Counted from the first letter of the stretch, positions 1 to 7,995 are shown. The stretch is DNA of 64,000 bases from Streptomyces drozdowiczii (GCF_026167665.1 NZ_CP098740.1:5084001-5148000), one strand, 5' to 3'. The notes: generated by a model from the sequence alone, not told the origin. Numbers and translations are program-made.

Positions 1-196
1 CGAGGTCGTCCTCCGGGGCGAGCACGGTGTGGCCGAACTGCCCAGGTGGGACGGGGCGGTGGACGCCTTCGCAGCGGCGGTGGACGCGCTGGTCACCTCG
101 GTGCGCACGGGCGAGGCCCACCCCTGCGACGTACGGTTCGGGCTCCGGCTGACGGAACTCCTGGCGGAGGCGGAGGCCCAGGTCCACGGCGCCTGA
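1..196 (+). CDS. C-terminal fragment, Gfo/Idh/MocA-type oxidoreductase (partial)
   Basis: An open frame enters from the left edge (first full codon at base 2) and stops with TGA at 194-196, giving 64 residues. It begins with a short beta-strand-like stretch (EVVLRGEHGVAELPRWDG), then a helix ending in LTELLAEAEAQ. This is the usual ending of NAD(P)-dependent Gfo/Idh/MocA oxidoreductases, where the last helix follows a glycine-rich strand. The nucleotide-binding and catalytic parts lie outside the window, so the family call rests only on the C-terminal pattern. It converges on the MarR gene, with 18 bases between the two stops. Confidence 0.5.
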   Translation, partial: EVVLRGEHGVAELPRWDGAVDAFAAAVDALVTSVRTGEAHPCDVRFGLRLTELLAEAEAQVHGA

Positions 197-214
197 CGGC
201 CGGGCGGGGCGGGG

Positions 215-721
215 TCAACGACCGGCCCCCGCCCCACCGGTGGCCCCCGCCCCACCGGTGGCCCCCGCGCCGCCGCCCTCCTCCGACACCGCCGCCAGGA
301 ACCCGCCCAGGAACCGCCGCACCGCCGCGACCTCCGCCGCGTCGAACTCCCGCAGCAGCGCCACCGCGCTCCCGATCGCCGGGCCGAACGCCGCCCAGCC
401 CAGCTCCACCGCCTGCGGCGTCACCCGCAGCAGCACCCGCCGCCGGTCCCGCTCGTCCCGCGTCCGCGTCAGATGCCCCAGCCGTTCCAGCCGGTCGATG
501 AGCGACGTGGTGCCCGCCGAGTTGAGCCCCAGCTCCGCCCCCAGCCGCCCGGCGGTGACCCCGGACCCCTCGCGCTCCGCGTCGAGCAGGCACACCAGAG
601 CCCGTACATCCGTCGGATGCATCCCGTTCCGGGCCGCGAACTCCGCCTGCCGCAGCGCGAATTCGGCCGTCACCTTCCGCAGCAGATGGACGATCTCCAA
701 CTCCGGCCCCTGCTCACTCAT
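215..721 (-). CDS. MarR family transcriptional regulator
   Basis: A 168-residue winged helix-turn-helix protein. The helix-turn-helix and wing span about residues 45-105 (VTAGRLGAELGLNSAGTTSL, then DERDRRRVLLRVT, a typical MarR wing). Flanking helices would form the dimer interface. I chose ATG at 721 because GGAGGT sits seven bases upstream; an in-frame GTG at 730 lies against that ribosome site and is less likely. The last 20 residues are a low-complexity Gly/Ala/Thr tail encoded by a duplicated 18-bp unit around 226-262. The gene is divergent from an alpha/beta hydrolase, and a near-perfect palindrome lies between them, so it probably represses both itself and the hydrolase. The ligand is unknown. 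Confidence 0.9.
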   Translation of the reverse strand: MSEQGPELEIVHLLRKVTAEFALRQAEFAARNGMHPTDVRALVCLLDAEREGSGVTAGRLGAELGLNSAGTTSLIDRLERLGHLTRTRDERDRRRVLLRVTPQAVELGWAAFGPAIGSAVALLREFDAAEVAAVRRFLGGFLAAVSEEGGGAGATGGAGATGGAGAGR

Positions 722-738
722 CCCCGGCACCTCCCGCT

Positions 739-761
739 ATTGTCTCGCTCAGCGAGATAAT
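739..761. promoter_or_regulatory. Palindromic operator between marR-type gene and hydrolase
   Basis: Twenty-three bases form a near-perfect palindrome: ATTGTCTCGCT, a centre base at 750, then AGCGAGATAAT. Only one symmetric pair (742/758) and the centre fail to match. It lies 18 bases from the regulator start and 31 bases from the hydrolase start, so one bound MarR dimer could cover both promoters. The right arm contains GATAAT, which could serve as the hydrolase -10. Confidence 0.8.
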
Positions 762-791
762 ATCCAGGCGTACGGAGTCCAGGGAGCACCC

Positions 792-1664
792 ATGACACCC
801 ACCCCGCCCACGACGAGCGCCGACGCGGCCTTCCTCACCGCCTACGACGACACCGTCGCCGCCACCTGGCCGCCCGGCACCACGCCGACCACGGTCCCCA
901 CCCCCTACGGCACCACCCACCTCAACAGCTACGGCCCAGAGGACGCCCCGCCCCTGCTGCTCCTGCCCGGCGGCGGCGCGACCTCCACCGCCTGGTACGC
1001 CCAGGCCGCCGCCCTCGGCCGCACCCACCGCGTCCACGCCGCCGACCTCATCGGCGAACCGGGCCGCAGCACCGCGGGGGAGCGCCCCATCCGCAGCGTC
1101 GAAGACCTCCGCGGCTGGCTCGACGCCCTGCTCGACGGCCTCGGCGCCACCGGACCGGTCGCCCTCGCCGGCCACTCGTACGGCGGCTGGATCGCCCTCC
1201 ACTACGCCCTGCACGCGCCCGACCGGCTCCGGAAGCTGATCCTCCTCGACCCCACCAACTGCTTCGGCGGCTTCCGCCCGGGCTACCTGCTCCGCGCCCT
1301 GCCGATGCTGCTCCGCCCGAACGCCGCCCGCGTCCGCGCCTTCCTGGCCTGGGAGACCGGCGGCGCCGCGCTCGACCCGCACTGGCTGCGGCTGCGGGAG
1401 GCGGCGGCCGGCTTCCCCGCGGTCCGCCCGGTCACCGGCCCCCGCCCCGAGCCGGAGGCCCTGCGCGCCCTCGCCGTACCGACGCTGATCCTGCTGGCCG
1501 GCGACAGCCGCGCCCACGACGCCGACAAGGTGGCCGCCGCCGCGCACCGGCTCCTGCCGGCGGCGGAGACGGCCGTCCTTTCGGACGTCTCCCACCACGC
1601 GCTGCCCCTGCACGCCCCGACGGCCCCGGAACTCAACCGCAGGATGGGCGAGTTCCTCGCCTAG
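792..1664 (+). CDS. Alpha/beta hydrolase
   Basis: A 290-residue cytoplasmic alpha/beta-hydrolase-fold protein. The oxyanion-hole segment LLLPGGGATSTAWY is near residues 55-69. The nucleophile elbow GHSYGG is at 127-132, with Ser129 as nucleophile. The late acid is within LLAGDSRAHD, and the catalytic histidine is in SDVSHHALPLH near the C terminus. The ATG at 792 is preceded by GGGAG at seven bases. Divergent pairing with the MarR gene across a palindrome suggests it is induced by a small lipophilic or phenolic compound and detoxifies or hydrolyses it; this is inference. It could be an esterase, epoxide hydrolase-like or haloperoxidase-like enzyme, and the sequence alone does not decide. Its stop overlaps the stop of the following convergent gene by four bases. 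Confidence 0.85.
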   Translation: MTPTPPTTSADAAFLTAYDDTVAATWPPGTTPTTVPTPYGTTHLNSYGPEDAPPLLLLPGGGATSTAWYAQAAALGRTHRVHAADLIGEPGRSTAGERPIRSVEDLRGWLDALLDGLGATGPVALAGHSYGGWIALHYALHAPDRLRKLILLDPTNCFGGFRPGYLLRALPMLLRPNAARVRAFLAWETGGAALDPHWLRLREAAAGFPAVRPVTGPRPEPEALRALAVPTLILLAGDSRAHDADKVAAAAHRLLPAAETAVLSDVSHHALPLHAPTAPELNRRMGEFLA

Positions 1665-2026
1665 GGCCTACGCCCCAGCGCGTCCCGGACCGCCTCCTCC
1701 GTGCGGCCCACGACCGCCGAGCCGTCCTCCGCCGTGATGATCGGCCGCTGGATCAGCTTCGGGTGCTCGGCGAGCGCGGTGATCCAGCGCTCCCGGGCAT
1801 CCGCCGCACGCGGCCAGTCCTTCAGGCCCAGCTCCTTCGCGTCCGCCTCCTGGGTCCGCGTGATGTCCCACGGTTCGAGGCCGAGCCGGTCGAGCACCGC
1901 CCGGATCTCGTCCGGCGACGGCACGTCCTCCAGGTAGCGGCGGACCGTGTAGTCGGCCCCTTCGGCGTCGAGCAGTTGCACCGCGCTGCGGCACTTGGAA
2001 CACGCGGGATTGATCCAGATCTCCAT
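1661..2026 (-). CDS. ArsC/Spx-family thioredoxin-fold protein (arsenate reductase-like)
   Basis: A 121-residue protein of the ArsC/Spx/YffB fold. It opens with MEIWINPACSKC, placing Cys9 and Cys12 in a CxxC at the end of the first strand. It continues with the family pattern RRYLEDVPSPDEIRAVLDRLG, then a late RPIITAEDGSAVVGRTEE segment, which corresponds to the RPI motif of ArsC. The true start is the ATG at 2026; the open frame reads further upstream without a plausible start. Actinobacterial members are usually annotated as arsenate reductase, but no arsenic genes (arsB, arsR) are nearby, so arsenate as substrate is not supported by context. It may instead be a general thiol oxidoreductase. 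Confidence 0.85.
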   Translation of the reverse strand: MEIWINPACSKCRSAVQLLDAEGADYTVRRYLEDVPSPDEIRAVLDRLGLEPWDITRTQEADAKELGLKDWPRAADARERWITALAEHPKLIQRPIITAEDGSAVVGRTEEAVRDALGRRP

Positions 2027-2105
2027 GGGGCCAAAGGTACGGGACGGGCCTCCCAGGAGAGGCCGAAAACCCCTCTGGCCAGGGGCGATTGTCAGTGCGG
2101 GCCGG

Positions 2106-2111
2106 TAGAAT
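2106..2111 (+). promoter_or_regulatory. Putative -10 element TAGAAT
   Basis: TAGAAT matches the vegetative (HrdB-type) Streptomyces -10 consensus and lies 58 bases upstream of the start of the small gene at 2169. No convincing -35 is present at 17-18 bases spacing. Confidence 0.4.
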
Positions 2112-2168
2112 GGGAGGCAGTTCGGGAGGGTTCCCGAAGCGTTCCGCCACCGTGCCAGGAGGTTGCCC

Positions 2169-2450
2169 ATGGCCGTTGCCGCAGTCACGACCAAGCCGCT
2201 CGACAAGCCCCTGCACCAGCCCCTGACCAAGAAGCCGCTCCCCGCCGGCCGCCCCCGTGAGTGGTACGTCTCCCACAACCGCCGGCTGAAGGCGATGCGC
2301 CTCGCCATCGCCCTGCTCGACACCGGCGTCTACCTCCCGTCCAGCGCGAACAACGCCCGCATACGCACGACCGCGGCGCGCCTCGGCATCCACCCGCCGT
2401 CCGACATCACCTGCCGCATGGTCCGCGCGCTGATCCGCTACGGCCGCTGA
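2169..2450 (+). CDS. Small basic conserved protein of unknown function
   Basis: A 93-residue, strongly basic protein with no signal peptide or membrane segment. The N terminus is a Lys/Pro-rich tail (TTKPLDKPLHQPLTKKPLP). A compact predominantly helical part follows (REWYVSHNRRLKAMRLAIALLDTGVY and RIRTTAARLGIHPPSDITCRMVRALIRYG). The ATG at 2169 is chosen because AGGAGG lies six bases upstream; an in-frame TTG at 2163 overlaps that site. The second half could be a small nucleic-acid-binding domain, given the arginine spacing, but no named motif is recognised. It lies divergent from the ArsC-like gene. I recall similar short proteins near glnA in other Streptomyces; function unknown. Confidence 0.75.
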   Translation: MAVAAVTTKPLDKPLHQPLTKKPLPAGRPREWYVSHNRRLKAMRLAIALLDTGVYLPSSANNARIRTTAARLGIHPPSDITCRMVRALIRYGR

Positions 2451-2472
2451 CCGACGCAGGCCGACCGACGCG

Positions 2473-2505
2473 GGGCGGGCCCCGGAAGCCTTCCGGGGCC
2501 CGCCC
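2473..2505. terminator. Bidirectional hairpin terminator
   Basis: A perfect 15-bp stem (2473-2487 with 2491-2505) and a 3-base loop, between two convergent stop codons (2450 plus strand, 2508 minus strand). There is no T-tract, as is usual in Streptomyces. Confidence 0.8.
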
Positions 2506-2507
2506 TC

Positions 2508-2945
2508 TCAGTACCCGTCGCAGCGCGCCGTCGCGTACGCACCCGAGGCCGAGTCCGTACGCCGCGTGCCGTCGTCCACCGTCACCGCGCACGACACGTC
2601 ACCGCCGCCCCGGCCCACGCTCACCACGAACGAGCCGCCGCTCATGAAGCCCTTCGAGTCCAGCTCCCCGGCCCACGGCAGCGACCGCAGCGCCAGCCGC
2701 CCGGTCGACAGCTCCTCGCCCCGCCAGGTGCTGTAGGTCAGCACCACATCGCGCGCGGTCCCCGTCACCTCGTACCGGATGTGCACCTTCCGCGAGCCCT
2801 CCGAGCGCAGCACGTCCGACAGCACCGCCATGACCGCCCCCGCGGCGAGGGCCAGCACCACGGCGACCAGCAGCAGCACCCACGGCCACATCCGCCGCCG
2901 CGGAGGCGGCGGGACCGGACCGCCGGGAGGAGCCTGCTCACTCAT
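2508..2945 (-). CDS. MmpS-family membrane-anchored protein
   Basis: A 145-residue protein with a short cytoplasmic Pro/Arg segment, one transmembrane helix at about residues 21-45 (MWPWVLLLVAVVLALAAGAV) and an extracytoplasmic beta-rich domain. The outer domain has the MmpS layout: VHIRYEVTGTARDVVLTY, then a LPWAGEL turn, then GGDVSCAVTVDD and a terminal Cys-containing strand (YATARCDGY); the two cysteines may pair. The ATG at 2945 has GGAGG nine bases upstream. In mycobacteria MmpS proteins work with MmpL exporters. No MmpL gene is adjacent here, so a partner is unknown. Family assignment is by pattern, function by analogy. Confidence 0.7.
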   Translation of the reverse strand: MSEQAPPGGPVPPPPRRRMWPWVLLLVAVVLALAAGAVMAVLSDVLRSEGSRKVHIRYEVTGTARDVVLTYSTWRGEELSTGRLALRSLPWAGELDSKGFMSGGSFVVSVGRGGGDVSCAVTVDDGTRRTDSASGAYATARCDGY

Positions 2946-3025
2946 CCCCCCAGCCTCCGCGCTACGGCCCCGCACCGCGACCCCTCGGCGTCCGTCCGGC
3001 TGCCCGGCTACGGATACGGCCGGGT

Positions 3026-4642
3026 GTGTACAGTTGTCTGGCGCCCGAGGACGCGCGCGTACGCGTGTGCAGGTTCCACGCCCGGCCACCGCGGACCCCG
3101 GTGGAAGCCCTCCCGACCGACAGGTACGCCTTCTTGTCCTCCTCCACCGCGCCCGCGTCCCCGTTCCGCCTGCGGACCCTCAAGCCCGACTGGATCTCCG
3201 ACCCCAAGGTGTGGCGTACGGAGGTGCTCGCCGGACTCGTCGTCGCGCTGGCCCTCATCCCCGAGGCGATCTCGTTCTCGATCATCGCCGGGGTGGACCC
3301 CGCGATCGGGCTCTTCGCCTCCTTCACGATGGCGGTCACGATCTCGATCGTCGGCGGACGCCGCGCGATGATCTCCGCCGCGACGGGCGCGGTCGCCCTG
3401 GTGATCGCCCCGGTCAACCGCGAGCACGGCTTCGGCTACCTGGTCGCCACCGTGATCCTGGCGGGCCTCTTCCAGATCGCGCTGGGCGCCCTGGGCGTCG
3501 CCAAGCTGATGCGGTTCGTGCCGCGCTCCGTGATGACCGGCTTCGTCAACGCCCTGGCGATGCTGATCTTCATGGCCCAGGTGCCCGAGATGCACGACGT
3601 GCCGTGGCCGGTCTACCCGCTGATCGCCGGGGGCCTGCTGCTGATGGTGTTCTTCCCGAAGGTCACCCGGGTGATCCCGGCGCCCCTGGTCTCCATCGTC
3701 GTCCTCACCACGATCACCCTGGCGGCGGGAATCGCGGTCCCGGCCGTCGGCGACAAGGGCGACCTGCCCTCCTCGCTCCCCGTGCCCGGCCTGCCCGACG
3801 TGCCATTCACCTTGGACACGTTGACGACCATCGCCCCCTACGCCCTGGCGATGGCGCTGGTCGGCCTCATGGAATCCCTCATGACCGCGCAGCTGGTCGA
3901 CGACATCACGGACACCCGCTCCAACAAGACCCGCGAGTCGGTCGGCCAGGGCGTCGCCAACATCGTCACCGGCTTCTTCGGCGGCATGGGCGGCTGCGCC
4001 ATGATCGGCCAGACGATGATCAACGTCCGCGTCTCCGGAGCCCGCACCCGCCTCTCCACGTTCCTCGCGGGCTCGTTCCTGATGGTCCTCTGCATCGTCT
4101 TCGGCCCGATCGTCTCCGACATCCCGATGGCGGCGCTGGTCGCGGTGATGGTGATGGTCTCCTTCGCCACGTTCGACTGGCACTCCATCGCCCCGAAGAC
4201 CCTGCGCCGCATGCCGGTGGGCGAGACCGCGGTCATGGTCATCACGGTCGCCATCGTCGTCGCCACGTCCAACCTGGCGATCGGCGTGGTCGTCGGCTCG
4301 GTCACCGCGATGGTGATCTTCGCCCGCCGCGTCGCGCACCTGGCCGACGTCACCGCGGTCGTGGACCCGGACGGCAGCCAGGTCGTCTACTCCGTCACCG
4401 GCGAACTCTTCTTCGCCTCCTCCAACGACCTGGTCACCCGCTTCGCGTACGCCACCGACCCCGACAGGATCGTCATCGACCTCACGGCCACCCACATCTG
4501 GGACGCCTCGTCGGTCGCGGCCCTGGACGCGATCGAAACGAAGTACGCCGCGCGCGGCAAGACGGTCGAGATCGTGGGCCTGAACCAGCCGAGCGCGACC
4601 CTGCACCGCACCCTGAGCGGCGAACTGACGGGCGGGCACTGA
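3026..4642 (+). CDS. SulP/SLC26 family anion transporter with STAS domain
   Basis: Up to 538 residues with about ten to eleven hydrophobic helices. It starts with the characteristic EVLAGLVVALALIPEAISFS segment, followed by GRRAMISAATGAVALV and AQLVDDITDTRSNKTRE, typical of bacterial SulP proteins, and ends in a cytoplasmic STAS domain from about residue 430 (VYSVTGELFFASSNDLV, IVIDLTATHIWDASSV). The first 55 residues are Arg/Pro-rich and unlike the family. The real start is therefore probably further in, for example GTG at 3101 or TTG near 3134, but no ribosome site decides it. Likely imports sulfate or another anion (bicarbonate and dicarboxylate transporters share the fold). It converges on glnA. 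Confidence 0.88.
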   Translation: MYSCLAPEDARVRVCRFHARPPRTPVEALPTDRYAFLSSSTAPASPFRLRTLKPDWISDPKVWRTEVLAGLVVALALIPEAISFSIIAGVDPAIGLFASFTMAVTISIVGGRRAMISAATGAVALVIAPVNREHGFGYLVATVILAGLFQIALGALGVAKLMRFVPRSVMTGFVNALAMLIFMAQVPEMHDVPWPVYPLIAGGLLLMVFFPKVTRVIPAPLVSIVVLTTITLAAGIAVPAVGDKGDLPSSLPVPGLPDVPFTLDTLTTIAPYALAMALVGLMESLMTAQLVDDITDTRSNKTRESVGQGVANIVTGFFGGMGGCAMIGQTMINVRVSGARTRLSTFLAGSFLMVLCIVFGPIVSDIPMAALVAVMVMVSFATFDWHSIAPKTLRRMPVGETAVMVITVAIVVATSNLAIGVVVGSVTAMVIFARRVAHLADVTAVVDPDGSQVVYSVTGELFFASSNDLVTRFAYATDPDRIVIDLTATHIWDASSVAALDAIETKYAARGKTVEIVGLNQPSATLHRTLSGELTGGH

Positions 4643-4947
4643 GCGGGCTCCAGCAACTCCGCCACGGCCGCGCGGATACGGGCCGACGGCTCATGGCGCC
4701 CCGCACCGCGCACCGCGCCGGGGTGCTTGCCCCCACCGTGCCCCAGCGACCCCAGGATCGCGCCCATCCCGGACCTGTGCGCCTGAAGCGCCTCGGCGCC
4801 TCCACCAGCCGCTCGGGCAGCGCTTGGGCCAGGTCGACCGCGTCGAGCGCTCACGGATCGCGTGCGCGGGCGAGAGCGCCGCGGCACGGGAGATCTTCGC
4901 GGTGGTGACAGCGGAGCCGTACTCGGCGATCAGCGGGGGAAAGGCGA
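4643..4947 (-). pseudogene. Coding remnant between sulP and glnA
   Basis: No intact gene fits this stretch. On the minus strand, protein-like sequence appears in three successive frames: IAEYGSAVTTAKISRAAALS near 4930-4860, then AVDLAQALPERLVEA near 4845-4800, then a Gly/His-rich end (GMGAILGSLGHGGGKHPGA, followed by IRAAVAELLEPAQ) to about 4650. Adding a single base at about 4850 and another at about 4805 would join them. No start codon with a ribosome site and no matching stop before the SulP gene were found. It may be a decayed gene, or a small gene damaged by the same one-base errors seen elsewhere. Function unknown. Confidence 0.3.
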
Positions 4948-4985
4948 AGAGCCCTGCCGCTCTCCGAAGGGAGTGGCAGGGCTCT
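4948..4985 (-). terminator. glnA terminator hairpin
   Basis: An 11-bp perfect outer stem (4948-4958 with 4975-4985) and an inner CTCC/GGAG stem around a GAAG tetraloop, 21 bases beyond the glnA stop. A strong structure; works for glnA and perhaps for the opposite strand. Confidence 0.85.
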
Positions 4986-5005
4986 TGCTCTGACGAAGCC
5001 GCGAT

Positions 5006-6415
5006 TTACAGGTCGAAATAAAGCTCGAACTCGTGCGGGTGCGGGCGCAGCTGGATCGGGGCGATCTCGTGCGTGCGCTTGTAGTCGATCCACGTCTCGA
5101 TCAGGTCGGACGTGAAGACGCCGCCGGCCTGGAGGTACTCGTTGTCCGCCTCGAGGGCGTCCAGGACGGCCGGGAGGGACGTCGGGACCTGCTGGACGTT
5201 GGCGTGCTCCTCGGGGGCCAGCTCGTACAGGTCCTTGTCGATCGGCTCGGCCGGCTCGATCTTGTTCTTGATGCCGTCCAGGCCGGCCATCAGGAGCGCC
5301 GAGAAGGCCAGGTACGGGTTGGACGACGGGTCCGGGGCGCGGAACTCGACGCGCTTCGCCTTCGGGTTGGAGCCCGTGATCGGGATGCGCATCGCGGCGG
5401 AGCGGTTGCGCTGCGAGTACACCATGTTGACCGGGGCCTCGAAGCCGGGCACCAGGCGGTGGTAGGAGTTCACCGTCGGGTTGGTGAAGGCCAGCAGCGA
5501 CGGGGCGTGCTTGAGGATGCCGCCGATGTAGTAGCGGGCGGTGTCCGAGAGGCCCGCGTAGCCCTGCTCGTCGTAGAACAGCGGGTCGCCGCCGGACCAC
5601 AGGGACTGGTGGACGTGCATGCCCGAGCCGTTGTCGCCGAAGATCGGCTTCGGCATGAAGGTCGCGGTCTTGCCGTTGCGCCAGGCGACGTTCTTCACGA
5701 TGTACTTGAAGAGCATCAGGTCGTCGGCCGCGGCGAGCAGCGTGTTGAACTTGTAGTTGATCTCCGCCTGGCCGCCGGTGCCGACCTCGTGGTGCTGGCG
5801 CTCGATCTCCAGGCCGCTCTTCTGCAGCTCCAGGGACATCTCGGCGCGCAGGTCCGCGTGGTGGTCGACCGGGGAGACCGGGAAGTAGCCGCCCTTGTAG
5901 CGGACCTTGTAACCGCGGTTGTTCTCGACCGCACCGGTGTTCCAGGCGGCGGCCTCGGAGTCGATGTGGTAGAAGCTCTCGTTCGCCGACGTCTGGAAGC
6001 GGACGTTGTCGAAGACGTAGAACTCGGCCTCGGGACCGAAGTACGCGGTGTCGGCGATGCCGGTGGAGGCGAGGTACGCCTCCGCCTTCTTGGCCACGTT
6101 GCGCGGGTCACGGCTGTACTGCTCGCCGGTGATCGGGTCGTGGATGAAGAAGTTGATGTTGACGGTCTTGTCGCGGCGGAAGGGGTCGACGCGGGCGGTC
6201 GACAGGTCCGCGCGGAGCGACATGTCGGACTCGTGGATGGCCTGGAAGCCGCGGATCGACGAGCCGTCGAAGGCAAGCTCGTCGGCCGGGTTGAAGGTCG
6301 CCGCCGGCACGGTGACGTGCTGCATCACACCGGGCAGGTCGCAGAACCGGACATCGATGAACTTGACGTCGTTGTCGGCGATGAACTTCTTCGCGTCGTC
6401 GGCGTTCTGGAACAT
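5006..6415 (-). CDS. glnA: Glutamine synthetase type I
   Basis: Exactly 469 residues, the standard GSI-beta length. It starts [19 protein letters not shown] after the ribosome site GGAGGAG. It makes glutamine from glutamate, ammonium and ATP as a cytoplasmic dodecamer. Visible motifs are the beta-grasp segment DGSSIRGFQ, the [11 protein letters not shown] metal-binding strand, the ATP-binding region with [11 protein letters not shown], and NRSAAMRIP. The adenylylation site is Tyr397 in [11 protein letters not shown], so activity should be tuned by GlnE. Upstream, an 11-bp-periodic series of half sites fits GlnR control (see 6513-6550). A strong hairpin follows the stop. Residues and length are complete, with no sign of damage. 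Confidence 0.98.
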   Translation of the reverse strand: MFQNADDAKKFIADNDVKFIDVRFCDLPGVMQHVTVPAATFNPADELAFDGSSIRGFQAIHESDMSLRADLSTARVDPFRRDKTVNINFFIHDPITGEQYSRDPRNVAKKAEAYLASTGIADTAYFGPEAEFYVFDNVRFQTSANESFYHIDSEAAAWNTGAVENNRGYKVRYKGGYFPVSPVDHHADLRAEMSLELQKSGLEIERQHHEVGTGGQAEINYKFNTLLAAADDLMLFKYIVKNVAWRNGKTATFMPKPIFGDNGSGMHVHQSLWSGGDPLFYDEQGYAGLSDTARYYIGGILKHAPSLLAFTNPTVNSYHRLVPGFEAPVNMVYSQRNRSAAMRIPITGSNPKAKRVEFRAPDPSSNPYLAFSALLMAGLDGIKNKIEPAEPIDKDLYELAPEEHANVQQVPTSLPAVLDALEADNEYLQAGGVFTSDLIETWIDYKRTHEIAPIQLRPHPHEFELYFDL

Positions 6416-6512
6416 CCAACTCCTCCTACTCCCGGCCCGGGAGGGACGGGGTTGCAGCTCGTTGTGTGACCAGTGCGGTGGCACACGCTGGACCCGACCA
6501 TAGGCAGACCGG

Positions 6513-6550
6513 ATTTCTCAAGCATGACCCATTTGTTTCGCCGAAGTTAA
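6513..6550 (-). promoter_or_regulatory. GlnR-type binding boxes upstream of glnA
   Basis: Reading the glnA strand, TTAAC-n6-GAAAC-n6-GTCAT-n6-GAAAT occurs with exact six-base spacers. The actinobacterial GlnR consensus is gTnAC-n6-GaAAC, often as two tandem pairs. Here the second half of the first pair is perfect and the others differ by one or two bases. The site lies about 100 bases upstream of the glnA start. GlnR binding is inferred from known control of glnA in Streptomyces. Confidence 0.75.
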
Positions 6551-6712
6551 CCGGCGCGGCTGCGAGGAGCGGTCGTACGGGCCCCGGACCGCCCCTTTGG
6601 CCTGGCCTTACGGGCCTCACGGCCGTATCGGAAGGGCGTCCGAGGAGTGGGACGACGCGTGGGACGGCACCCGCGGGGGAAGGCGCGCGGCCGGGCGCAG
6701 TACCGTGGTCGG

Positions 6713-7180
6713 GTGGACAATAGGCAAGCAATCGGATCGTGGCTCTCCGGGCCGCGTGCGGCCGCCGAGGACATGGGCGCCGACTTCGGCTACCGGGGCA
6801 AGCGGCTCGGCCTCCCCGAGCAGGGTCCCGGGGCCATCGCCCCGCTGGGCCGGCGCTTCGGGGCCCTCTTCATCGACTGGGCCCTGTGCATGCTGATCGC
6901 ATACGGGCTGTTCGCTCGCGGTGACCAGCAGGCGTCCGGCAACTGGGCGCTCGGCATCTTCCTCGTCATGAGCGTGCTCACCGTCGGCACGATCGGCTGC
7001 ACCCCCGGGAAGCGCCTCATGGGCACCCGGGTCGTCGCCGAGGACGGCGGCCGCCTCGGCCTCGTCCGGGTCCTCGTCCGCAGCGTCCTGCTCTGCCTGG
7101 CGATCCCGGCCCTCGTCTGGGACCGCGACGGCCGCGGCCTCCACGACCGCCTGGCCCGCGCGGTCCAGATCCGCGTCTGA
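6713..7180 (+). CDS. RDD family membrane protein
   Basis: A 155-residue protein from GTG 6713 (VDNRQAIGSWLSGPRAAAED). After about 45 soluble residues comes the RDD signature region PLGRRFGALFIDWALCMLIAYG, with the conserved Arg and Asp in the first membrane helix. Two more hydrophobic segments follow: ALGIFLVMSVLTVGTIGC, then the GCTPGKRLMGTRVV motif, and VLLCLAIPALVWDRDGRGLHDRLA. The last motif, DxxGRGLHDRLA, is typical of the family. RDD proteins are poorly characterised; some transport ions. It is divergent from glnA and shares its upstream region. This pairing with glnA is, from memory, conserved in Streptomyces. Confidence 0.88.
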   Translation: MDNRQAIGSWLSGPRAAAEDMGADFGYRGKRLGLPEQGPGAIAPLGRRFGALFIDWALCMLIAYGLFARGDQQASGNWALGIFLVMSVLTVGTIGCTPGKRLMGTRVVAEDGGRLGLVRVLVRSVLLCLAIPALVWDRDGRGLHDRLARAVQIRV

Positions 7181-7186
7181 GCCGCG

Positions 7187-7214
7187 GAGAACGCAAAGCA
7201 GAGAACGCAAAGCA
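7187..7214 (+). repeat. 14-bp tandem duplication
   Basis: GAGAACGCAAAGCA occurs twice in a row (7187-7200, 7201-7214), and GAGAACG starts a third, diverged copy. It lies just after the RDD stop and just before the terminator; probably a replication-slippage product with no function. Confidence 0.7.
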
Positions 7215-7220
7215 GAGAAC

Positions 7221-7258
7221 GTGAAGAGGGCGGGCCGATCACGGCCCGCCCTCTTCAC
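7221..7258. terminator. Bidirectional hairpin terminator
   Basis: A perfect 17-bp stem (7221-7237 with 7242-7258) with an ATCA loop, between the convergent RDD and DUF4191 genes. Confidence 0.9.
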
Positions 7259-7274
7259 AATTCCGTACGCGTCG

Positions 7275-7985
7275 TCAGCGCATCTTGCCGCCGCGCGGCA
7301 TCCGCATGCCCTTCGGCATGGGCCCCTTCGGGAGCGGCATGTTGCTCATCAGGTCGCCCATCGCGCGGAGCCGGTCGTTGGCGGCCGTCACCTGGGGGCC
7401 GGTCAGGACGCGGGGCATCTTCAGCATCTTGGTGCGGACCTTCTTCAGGGGCACCTGTCCCTCGCCGTTGCCGACGATGATGTCGTGGACGGGGACGTCC
7501 ACCACGATGCGGGCCATCTTCTTCTTCTCGGCCGCGAGCAGGCTCTTCACCCGGTTCGGGTTGCCCTCGGCGACCAGCACGATGCCCGCCTTGCCGACGG
7601 CGCGGTGCACGACGTCCTGGCTGCGGTTCATCGCGACCGCCGGGGTCGTCGTCCAGCCCCGGCCCACACGGTCCAGGACCGCCGCCGCAGCGCCCGGCTG
7701 GCCCTCCATCTGCCCGAAGGCGGCCCGCTCGGCGCGGCGTCCGAAGACGATCGCCATCGCGAGGAGCGCGAGCACGAAGCCCAGGATGCCCAAGTAGATC
7801 GGGTGATCGATCAGGAAACCGATCGCGAGGATGACACCGAAGGTGACGATTCCCACACCCGCGACCACAAGACCGATCTTGGAGTCGGTCCGCTTGGTCA
7901 TCTTGTAGGTCAGAGCGATCTGCTTGAGCCGCCCCGCGTTCTCGGCGCTGTCCGCGCCTTCAGTGGTGTTTGCCTTCCTCGCCAT
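7275..7985 (-). CDS. DUF4191 membrane protein
   Basis: A 236-residue protein. The N-terminal cytoplasmic stretch (MARKANTTEGADSAENAGRL) is followed by two adjacent membrane helices at about residues 36-80 (IGLVVAGVGIVTFGVILAIG and YLGILGFVLALLAMAIVFG). The rest is cytoplasmic, including MEGQPGAAAAVLDRVGRGW and RPGIVLVAEG-like strands, and it ends in a basic Gly/Met/Pro tail. This matches actinobacterial DUF4191 proteins, which usually lie beside lipA. Function unknown; the conserved position next to lipoate genes is suggestive only. The upstream small gene ends ten bases before its ATG and no clear ribosome site is present, so translation may depend on readthrough of ribosomes from that gene. 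Confidence 0.85.
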   Translation of the reverse strand: MARKANTTEGADSAENAGRLKQIALTYKMTKRTDSKIGLVVAGVGIVTFGVILAIGFLIDHPIYLGILGFVLALLAMAIVFGRRAERAAFGQMEGQPGAAAAVLDRVGRGWTTTPAVAMNRSQDVVHRAVGKAGIVLVAEGNPNRVKSLLAAEKKKMARIVVDVPVHDIIVGNGEGQVPLKKVRTKMLKMPRVLTGPQVTAANDRLRAMGDLMSNMPLPKGPMPKGMRMPRGGKMR

Positions 7986-7995
7986 GCAATGAAGT

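Noticed and set aside
4824..5021. A 65-codon plus-strand frame across the glnA terminator
   Set aside because: It runs through the terminator hairpin and into the glnA end, has no ribosome site and no recognisable sequence.
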